From positions 94,162-158,161 of the forward strand of contig NZ_KE383908.1 in the NCBI RefSeq assembly GCF_000422705.1: a stretch of 64,000 bases of DNA, read 5' to 3'. The translations under genes and the position numbers were made by a program. This document shows, in pieces, positions 54,787 to 61,169 of this stretch. This DNA comes from Flavobacterium soli DSM 19725. GTDB lineage: Bacteria; Bacteroidota; Bacteroidia; Flavobacteriales; Flavobacteriaceae. The notes beneath the pieces were generated by a model that made no database searches, was not told where the DNA came from, and saw only the letters and a list, made by a program, of their open reading frames with translations. The stretch's first letter is position 1; every line of letters starts with the position of its first letter.

Positions 54787-55248
54787 TTATTCGAAGGTTA
54801 TACTTTCAAATTCCAATGGAGTAGTATCACATTTCAATTTAAAATGAACTTTAATATTGGATAGATCAGAATACTCAAAATGAATTTGTTTGCCTTTTCT
54901 CCTAATATAGACATCAGAAATTTTTACATAGAACTGGCCATTTTCGATTCTCAAATCTGATAAATGAAGTGCTGCAATATAATCGCCTCTCTGCTTTAAA
55001 ACCAGTAACGACGCTTCACTTTTCGTAAAATTTTTGATACTAAATCCCATTATTTCACTGGGTATGAGTGGTAAGATAGTTGAATTGTCGACGAGATAAA
55101 TTTCTTTTATGTCAGCATACTCAATCCTTTCGATGTAATGTTTTAAGACTTCGGTATAGACATATTCGTTGCTCAGATTCAGATTATTGGATTGTGCATC
55201 TGATAAGTTCGAATAAAGTAGGACTGATAATAAAAGTAGGTTCCTCAT
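54787..55248 (-). CDS. Exported protein of unknown function
   Basis: Start chosen at the second ATG (55248) because it begins a good signal peptide (MRNLLLLSVLLYSNLSDAQ); 153 residues. Segments include EIYLVDNSTILPLIPSE and FYVKISDVYIRRKGKQ. No family recognised. Confidence 0.6.
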   Translation of the reverse strand: MRNLLLLSVLLYSNLSDAQSNNLNLSNEYVYTEVLKHYIERIEYADIKEIYLVDNSTILPLIPSEIMGFSIKNFTKSEASLLVLKQRGDYIAALHLSDLRIENGQFYVKISDVYIRRKGKQIHFEYSDLSNIKVHFKLKCDTTPLEFESITFE

Positions 55249-55257
55249 TTCATTTAA

Positions 55258-55461
55258 ATAACACATAACTTTTGGATGGTAGGCAACATTGCGGACTCGA
55301 GCGGAGCGACTGACCGAAGGTAAACAAAACCCGGCAACCCTCCGCCACCAAAAACAAAGTTATGGAAAAAACTGTTTTCTTTTTACACCAAAACAGCACC
55401 CGGGGCGAAGCCGAACGGAGCGAAGCTAATGGCGTTTACCAGCTGTTAGCGGAGGTGCAAA
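55258..55461. repeat. Intergenic repeat block, type 5, copy C
   Basis: Full-length copy of the block at 53231, ending CCAGCTGTTAGCGGAGG next to the following gene. Non-coding. Confidence 0.85.
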
Positions 55462-55853
55462 TTACTCACTTAAAATAAAAATTAACGTATTTCCATTTTT
55501 CGTTACAAACAATGAATCACTGTTTCTATTTTTATGAAGTACAAACGGAGCATTAATGTCTGAAATTCTTGGAATATGTTTAGACCCTTTTGGGAGCCAA
55601 ATCGCATTATCATCAATCTGAATTTTACTACTATCAGAATCTGCAATAGATGCTAATCCCACGAAAGCAGAATCATTCAATATATAACTACCTCTTTCAT
55701 TATATGCTTTTCTACAACCAAATTGTTTACTTCAGAGATGCTATTTATCTCAACTAAGTTGGATGAAAATTCTATATTTCGATTAGCAAAAACGACAAAG
55801 ATAACCACTGCAATTATTACTGATAGAGTATAAAGAAAATATTTTAAATTCAT
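55462..55853 (-). pseudogene. Frameshifted single-helix membrane protein
   Basis: The ATG at 55853 opens a frame with one membrane helix (FLYTLSVIIAVVIFVVFA) that stops early. A second frame continues the protein (CRKAYNERGSYILNDSAFVGLASI...LIFILSE). One missing T near 55715-55720 would join them to about 130 residues. Function unknown. A real mutation and a read error cannot be told apart here. Confidence 0.6.
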
Positions 55854-55876
55854 AATCTTGATGATTTTTTTAGGTC

Positions 55877-56300
55877 GTCTTCATGCATCTCCTCTAACTT
55901 ATATATCCGCTACTAGGTAGCGCATATACACCCAAATCAAGTTGCATACCCGCTATAACTATTGTTAGCTTCTACAATAATACACAAAAAACAAAGACCC
56001 AATTTACGCTTTCCCTCATTCCACACCCCAGCCACTTTCCTCCCGAAACTTCGGGGCCACGACACCCCACAATAGGGAAAACCCTATTTTTTAAAACCAC
56101 CACCCTCCTACTTGCTAATATTCAAAAAAAATGAGCCCTTCTATTTTCCCAGTAATCACTTTGCATAAAAAAACCTCGCTTATCCCTAAACTCCGGAACT
56201 AGCGAGGTTGCTTTTTTATGATAATTTAGTTTTTGAAGGGTTGTGCACGTGTCCGATGCAGTGGAACGGCTACCGCTCTGAGCGGCAGTTTTTATTATAC
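55877..56300. repeat. Intergenic repeat block, type 1, copy C
   Basis: Carries CTTCTACAATAATACAC (55971), CCCGAAACTTCGGGG (56042), AATAGGGAAAACCCTATTTTT (56070), a perfect 9-bp hairpin AACCTCGCT/AGCGAGGTT flanked by A- and T-runs (56175-56213; a two-way terminator), and a GGAACGGCTACCGCTC tail next to the gene end. Non-coding. Confidence 0.85.
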
Positions 56301-56307
56301 TTTCATT

Positions 56308-57480
56308 CTATATTTTCTTCTTCTTTCCATTGTGTAACAACCTGAAATATTTTCCGTCTTCAATTAGCAAACCTTCTGATTTTTGATTGGGAATACTTTT
56401 AGAGTAATCTTTTGGATGCTTTACGTCAATGCCTATTACTTTTCCATTATATTGTGTATTGACTTCTGATTGAAGTGTATGTCCAACTACAATTGATTTG
56501 GCATTGAATTTATTTAATCCTTGCTCTATCTCCTTCTGGGCCAAATCATCTTTAAAGTAACCTCTATACCAAGCTATTCCTTTGTAAGAAGAAATTATTA
56601 ATTGCTCCAAGTTTCTTTGTGGATTCGGGTAGTAAGGTTTGTAATAATTGTTACGAATAATTTGATTGATTTCGTCTAAATTCGTCTCATGTTTTGCCAA
56701 ATCGGGATGTATTCCGCCGTGTGCAAAGAGCGTTCCGTTAATTTTTTCAATTGAATTTTTACTCGACATCCATTTTCCTAAGAAGGAATGTGCACCATAT
56801 AAGTCGGTTTGCTGTTTTTTTAAAATAGATGAAACGTGATAATATTTGGGCGAAGTGTTTTCAAAATTTCCCTGCATATTTTTCAATTCGTGGTTTCCCA
56901 AAATGTAATGGACCGTTCCGCCTTTTTGCTTTGCATCTTGCTCCAATTTATAGATAAGCCAAAGCACCTGTGTGGTCGAAAAATCTCTATCTACAAAATC
57001 TCCAAGCAATACCAGATGTCCGTTTCCAAATGTCCAGTTTAGTTTTTTGTCAATCACTTTATTGGCAATCAAAAAATCACGAAAGGCTTTAAAACCACTT
57101 TCAATATCAGAAATGGCTATAATTTTGGCAGTGTCGTTATAGGTGCTTTTAGGAGCTTCTATTTTATTGGTAATGGTAAATTCAAAACGGGTACTGTCTA
57201 ATGGGAAATAACAATTTGCAGGAACTTGAGAATGCGAAGCATATTCTTTTTGGTCGAGATAAAACCCTTTATCTTGATTTCCCCTGATGTAGTTAACAGT
57301 AAAAACGCTATCATTTTTATTGAAAACGTAAGGACCATCTTTGTCCCAATTCATCATTTCAGGATTTTCTGCATAGCGAAAACTGGCCCCGTGATACAAT
57401 CCAAATGATAGTGCAAAACTGGCAAGAATTACAAAGGTTATAATGATATGCTTTACATATCGGAACACTCTTTTTTTCAT
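56308..57480 (-). CDS. Calcineurin-like metallophosphoesterase
   Basis: Start chosen at Met25 of the long frame (57480), giving 390 residues with one N-terminal membrane helix (IITFVILASFALSFGLYHG). Metal-binding motifs in order: AISDIESGF, LLGDFVDRD, YILGNHELK, FAHGGIH and VVGHTLQSE. Phosphatase of the Ser/Thr-phosphatase-like branch, likely anchored with the enzyme outside. Substrate unknown. Confidence 0.87.
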   Translation of the reverse strand: MKKRVFRYVKHIIITFVILASFALSFGLYHGASFRYAENPEMMNWDKDGPYVFNKNDSVFTVNYIRGNQDKGFYLDQKEYASHSQVPANCYFPLDSTRFEFTITNKIEAPKSTYNDTAKIIAISDIESGFKAFRDFLIANKVIDKKLNWTFGNGHLVLLGDFVDRDFSTTQVLWLIYKLEQDAKQKGGTVHYILGNHELKNMQGNFENTSPKYYHVSSILKKQQTDLYGAHSFLGKWMSSKNSIEKINGTLFAHGGIHPDLAKHETNLDEINQIIRNNYYKPYYPNPQRNLEQLIISSYKGIAWYRGYFKDDLAQKEIEQGLNKFNAKSIVVGHTLQSEVNTQYNGKVIGIDVKHPKDYSKSIPNQKSEGLLIEDGKYFRLLHNGKKKKI

Positions 57481-57683
57481 AATAGTTACTTTTGATTTCA
57501 GCAAACTTATCAATGTTGATTTTCTTCCCAAAACTATTGGGACAAACGTCATGCTCTGTTGTTTAAAAAGTGTTTAGAGTTATTTGAAGTCCTCTTGTCA
57601 CTCATTTCAATCAGTTCAAAACACTTTGACGGTTGTTTGTCAACCTCATTGCAGAAGGGGATTTATAATTGTAATATTGCAGT

Positions 57684-58493
57684 ATGGAAGTAATAAAAAG
57701 AAATATAAAATGGATTGTAAGTGCTCTTTTGGCAATAGCGATCATTCCTATACTGATTACTACTTACGAAGTAATTTTTACTAAAAATCAATCCGTACTG
57801 TTTTTAGGAAACTACCATCCAAAGGTTGCGTTTCTTGTCGTCACTTACTATTTATTTCTGCTCGGCTTGGGTGTCTTTTGGTTGGTTCGTCAGATTATTT
57901 TTATTTCCAAACTGAAAAACGAAAAGACAAAGGCCGAAATACTATTTTTGAAAAGTCAGGTTAGTCCACATTTCTTTTTCAATATGCTCAACAATTTGTA
58001 TGGCTTGGTAGCGAAAGATGCTCAAAAAGCACAAGAATTGATATTGAAACTTTCTGATGTGATGCGTTACAGTATTTATGAGGGCAAAAAGGAAACGGTT
58101 ATGCTTAAAGAAGAAATTGGCTTTTTGAAAAACTATATCGAACTGCACAAAATGCGTTACCACAAAGGGATAAGCGTTGATTTTGATTGTGATGTTTATG
58201 AAAATATAAAAGTAGTTCCGTTATTGTTTATCATTCTTTTAGAAAATGCGTTTAAGCACGGTGTAGAAAATGTAAGAGAGGGCGCGTATATAAAAATGAG
58301 TTTGGCTGCATCTCAAAACGAAATCGGTTTTACTATTGAAAATAAGTACGAAAAGGCAGAAAACGCATCAGGAATTGGCTTAAAAAATCTGAAAAGAAGA
58401 TTAGAATTAATCTATCCCAATCAATACAAGCTGACTTTTTCTGTGACGGAGAATGTGTATAAAGTTCAACTAATTTTAAAAAATTATGATTAG
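57684..58493 (+). CDS. LytS/YehU-type sensor histidine kinase
   Basis: 269 residues: two membrane helices (about 10-28, 47-70), then the His-kinase domain with phospho-acceptor His96 in SQVSPHFFFNMLNNLYGL, N-box LLENAFKHGVENV near 190 and the GIGLKNLKRRLELIYP lid. It overlaps the response-regulator gene by 8 bases. It and its partner are the only plus-strand genes in the cassette-like array. Confidence 0.92.
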   Translation: MEVIKRNIKWIVSALLAIAIIPILITTYEVIFTKNQSVLFLGNYHPKVAFLVVTYYLFLLGLGVFWLVRQIIFISKLKNEKTKAEILFLKSQVSPHFFFNMLNNLYGLVAKDAQKAQELILKLSDVMRYSIYEGKKETVMLKEEIGFLKNYIELHKMRYHKGISVDFDCDVYENIKVVPLLFIILLENAFKHGVENVREGAYIKMSLAASQNEIGFTIENKYEKAENASGIGLKNLKRRLELIYPNQYKLTFSVTENVYKVQLILKNYD

Positions 58494-59181
58494 ATATTTA
58501 ATCATTGACGATGAACACATTGCTCACGATATAATTAAAGGATATTGTGATGTATTGCCCAATATGCAGTTGATGAAAAACTGCTATGATGCATTGGAGG
58601 CGTTTGAATATCTGAATAGAAATGAAGTAGATTTGATTTTTTTGGATTTGAATATGCCTGTTTTAAAAGGGTTTGAATTTTTAAGAACAGTACAAAATCC
58701 ACCAAAAGTAATCGTAACCACTGCATATAATGAATTCGCTTTGGAAGGATACGAACATAATATTTCGGACTATTTGCTCAAACCCTTTGGTTTCGAACGT
58801 TTCTTGAAAGCGATCAGTAAAGCTTTTGGGAACTATGTTAGTGAAAAGAAAATAGTAGCTGAAAGCACTCCTGTTTCCAACCGTATTTTTGTACAAAGCA
58901 ACAAAAAGCACATCCAGCTGGAAACAGTGGCTATTCTCTACATCGAAGCAACAGGGAATTACACTAAGATAGTAACCACGACCGAAACTATAATGATTCG
59001 GGAAAAATTTTCTGCCTTATTGGAACAATTGCCTAAGAATGACTTCTTACAAGTGCATAAGTCATTTGCAGTTGCTCCAAAACACATTAGGACCATTGAA
59101 GGAAATGTTATAGTGATTGAAAACTATTCCATTCCGATTGGCAAGATCTATAAGCTTAATATTACTCAATTGTTGAAGTAG
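58486..59181 (+). CDS. LytTR-type response regulator
   Basis: 231 residues. The receiver has acidic pair DD at 8-9, phospho-acceptor Asp54 in FLDLNMP and Lys in LLKPFGFERF. The C-terminal LytTR DNA-binding domain has VAILYIEATGNYTKI and FLQVHKSFAVAPKHI. It works with the sensor encoded just before it. No target site could be assigned. Confidence 0.93.
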   Translation: MIRYLIIDDEHIAHDIIKGYCDVLPNMQLMKNCYDALEAFEYLNRNEVDLIFLDLNMPVLKGFEFLRTVQNPPKVIVTTAYNEFALEGYEHNISDYLLKPFGFERFLKAISKAFGNYVSEKKIVAESTPVSNRIFVQSNKKHIQLETVAILYIEATGNYTKIVTTTETIMIREKFSALLEQLPKNDFLQVHKSFAVAPKHIRTIEGNVIVIENYSIPIGKIYKLNITQLLK

Positions 59182-59206
59182 TTGCTGTCTTCCTGTCGGT
59201 TCTGCA

Positions 59207-59439
59207 AAATTACCAGTAACGTCAGGCTGTGAAAAGACCTCCGTTTTACTACTTTACAATATACCAAAATAGTTGTCCCAAAAATAGAATGTCTGATTTT
59301 TAAACATACCACACATCAATCAAATCACTTGAAAAATTGACCTCTTTCACTTTATAAGCCTCGCTTAGAATCCCGAAGCTTCGGGATAGTTTTTGAAAGA
59401 GTGGTGCACGCGTCCGCCGCGGCGGCACGGCTAGTGCTG
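59207..59439. repeat. Intergenic repeat block, type 2, copy B
   Basis: Near-identical to 50108-50343, with a perfect ATCCCGAAGCTTCGGGAT palindrome (59370-59387) and a GC-rich tail (CCGCCGCGGCGG) before the gene end. Non-coding. Confidence 0.87.
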
Positions 59440-60183
59440 TCAGCGATTAGGCTTTCTTGTTAGTTGCAATATGCTATAATGTAAGGCTTCAATTCCTGTT
59501 GTAATTTCAAAGTCGTCTTCTTTTTTGAAAAAGTGATATCCATTATCACTCCAACCCATTAATTGGGGGCTAAAAATGTCACCGGCAGTTTTATAGATGA
59601 CAGTGTCAGAGTTTGGTAGGTAGGCAATGATCGTTGTCGACGTGTCGCCATTGATTAACTTCAATTGTGCTGGGTCATATTGTATGTTTCCTTTCCTGTA
59701 CTCAAAAACATAGGTTCTTGGGTTTGAACTTTCGTGATTTTGTCCTGTGCGATCAATTTGAAGCGAAATGAATTTGTCTGGCAATTCTTCTTTGAACTTA
59801 TAGATGTAGGCAACTCTTTCTCCCGCCGTCAAATCTGCATAGTCGCTATAATTGATCCTGTTGTAATTCTTGTAAGCTTTAAAAGTGTCTCCGATTTTAG
59901 AGAAAGGCGTTCCGCCGAAGTCTTGAGGGGTTGTCCACAATTGTAAGGATATTTGAACTGTAAAAGTGGTTAGGAATAGTGTCCAAAGTTGCCAGGTTTT
60001 TAGTTGTTTTTCGGTTGTTTTAAAAATAATGAAACCTAGTCCCGCTGCGAGTATCATTGTCAATGGCCAACAGATCAGTCCGCCAAGTCCTGTGTATGGA
60101 AATAGCCATAGTATGAATGTCTCTGCTGCCAAACACAAAATGACATATAGTCCATAAAGTAAAAGTCGCTTTGGTTTATCCAT
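59440..60183 (-). CDS. Membrane protein of unknown function
   Basis: 247 residues: three hydrophobic helices in the first 95 residues, then a ~150-residue soluble part (KEELPDKFISLQIDRTG, NGDTSTTIIAYLPNSDTVIYK). No family recognised. The last clear unit of the array. Confidence 0.6.
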   Translation of the reverse strand: MDKPKRLLLYGLYVILCLAAETFILWLFPYTGLGGLICWPLTMILAAGLGFIIFKTTEKQLKTWQLWTLFLTTFTVQISLQLWTTPQDFGGTPFSKIGDTFKAYKNYNRINYSDYADLTAGERVAYIYKFKEELPDKFISLQIDRTGQNHESSNPRTYVFEYRKGNIQYDPAQLKLINGDTSTTIIAYLPNSDTVIYKTAGDIFSPQLMGWSDNGYHFFKKEDDFEITTGIEALHYSILQLTRKPNR

Positions 60184-60257
60184 TTTTCAAGCTCCTTATC
60201 TTTTTGTTGTCGTCTTTTAAGCTGACTGCTAGCTTGTACATATCCACTATTTTTCTT

Positions 60258-60345
60258 CTTAGCTTCTACAATAATACACAAAAAACAAACACCCTATTAC
60301 GGTTTCGTCATGACCAATAACTTTTTTTATAGCGCCCCAATTTAC
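60258..60345. repeat. Copy of the CTTCTACAATAATACAC segment
   Basis: About 75 bases almost identical to 48241-48313, ending at CATGACCAATAAC plus a T-run. It is followed directly by the tandem array at 60386. Confidence 0.85.
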
Positions 60346-60385
60346 TCCACAGGCTCCGGCATCAGCACCCTTTGCCTTAAACCCT

Positions 60386-60572
60386 GAACCTGAAAACTGA
60401 TCACTGACCACCGAACACCGAACACCGAACACTGACCACTGACCACTGATCACCGAACACCGAACACTGAACACTGAACACTGACTACTGACCACTGATC
60501 ACCGAACACTGAACACCGAACACTGACCACTGAACACTGATCACTGCCCACTGCGACTGACCACTGCAACTC
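60386..60572. repeat. Degenerate 10-bp tandem array (CTGAACACTGACC type)
   Basis: About 18 head-to-tail units of the pattern ACCGAACACTGACCACTGA with point changes. Single units of the same kind occur at 13286-13324, 21528-21556 and 60951-60972. Non-coding; no spacer structure as in CRISPR. Confidence 0.85.
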
Positions 60573-60577
60573 ATCCC

Positions 60578-60760
60578 CTACCGCTTCTTCACTTGTCCCG
60601 GTGCAAACGCCTTGGCACTCTTGCTGCCGGACATCTTTTTCGCCTGGCCGGGAGGCACCTTGCCTGATCGGGAACTTGTAGTGCTGACACTGCAGCTCGT
60701 AATAACGGCGGTAAGTACTAGGGCACTCACGGTAAGTTGGAAGTAGTTTCTAATGTTCAT
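60578..60760 (-). CDS. Small lipoprotein, KVPPGQAKK type
   Basis: 60 residues with lipobox ALVLTAVITSC (Cys23) and a basic Gly/Pro-rich tail with twin motifs PPGQAKKM and APGQVKKR. Such small lipoproteins occur widely in Flavobacteriia; function unknown. From 60761 to 61169 I see no gene, only another short tandem repeat (CACCCTACACCTTG type, 60976-61016). Confidence 0.75.
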   Translation of the reverse strand: MNIRNYFQLTVSALVLTAVITSCSVSTTSSRSGKVPPGQAKKMSGSKSAKAFAPGQVKKR

Positions 60761-61169
60761 AGGATTTTTTTTTAAGGTGCGCCTGTTAGGGCATTATGGG
60801 GAATGCGGAGGTAAAATGGTGGGCTTGTAACACGGCACGGTTGGAGGCTCTCGGGGCAATTAACGCCCTGCTCCCACAAATATAGGCAAAAGCAGGCACA
60901 AAACCTATTGGCAGCGGAAAAGGCTGGCTATTGGAAAAACGGATCGCAACAAGTGATCACTGACTACTGACCCCATTGCACCCTACACCTTGCACCCTAC
61001 ACCTTGCACCCTAGACCTCATCCTTAACACTGAATACCCTTGCATGTCATCACCGTCACAGAAGGACTGGTATTCTTTTTGGACAAATGTAGCACTTATG
61101 AGGATTAGGAATAATGATCCTATTGTTTCATAGGTTCCAATGCCTTTGGTAAGGAAGATATTGAGTATA

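Noticed and set aside
60386..60572. Possible CRISPR array
   Set aside because: Units are about 10 bases, touch each other without spacers and vary freely; no cas genes nearby.
43220..60760. Classical integron with attC sites
   Set aside because: I found no integrase gene and could not find a consistent RYYYAAC/GTTRRRY pair at the block ends. The cassette-like layout is kept only as a hypothesis.
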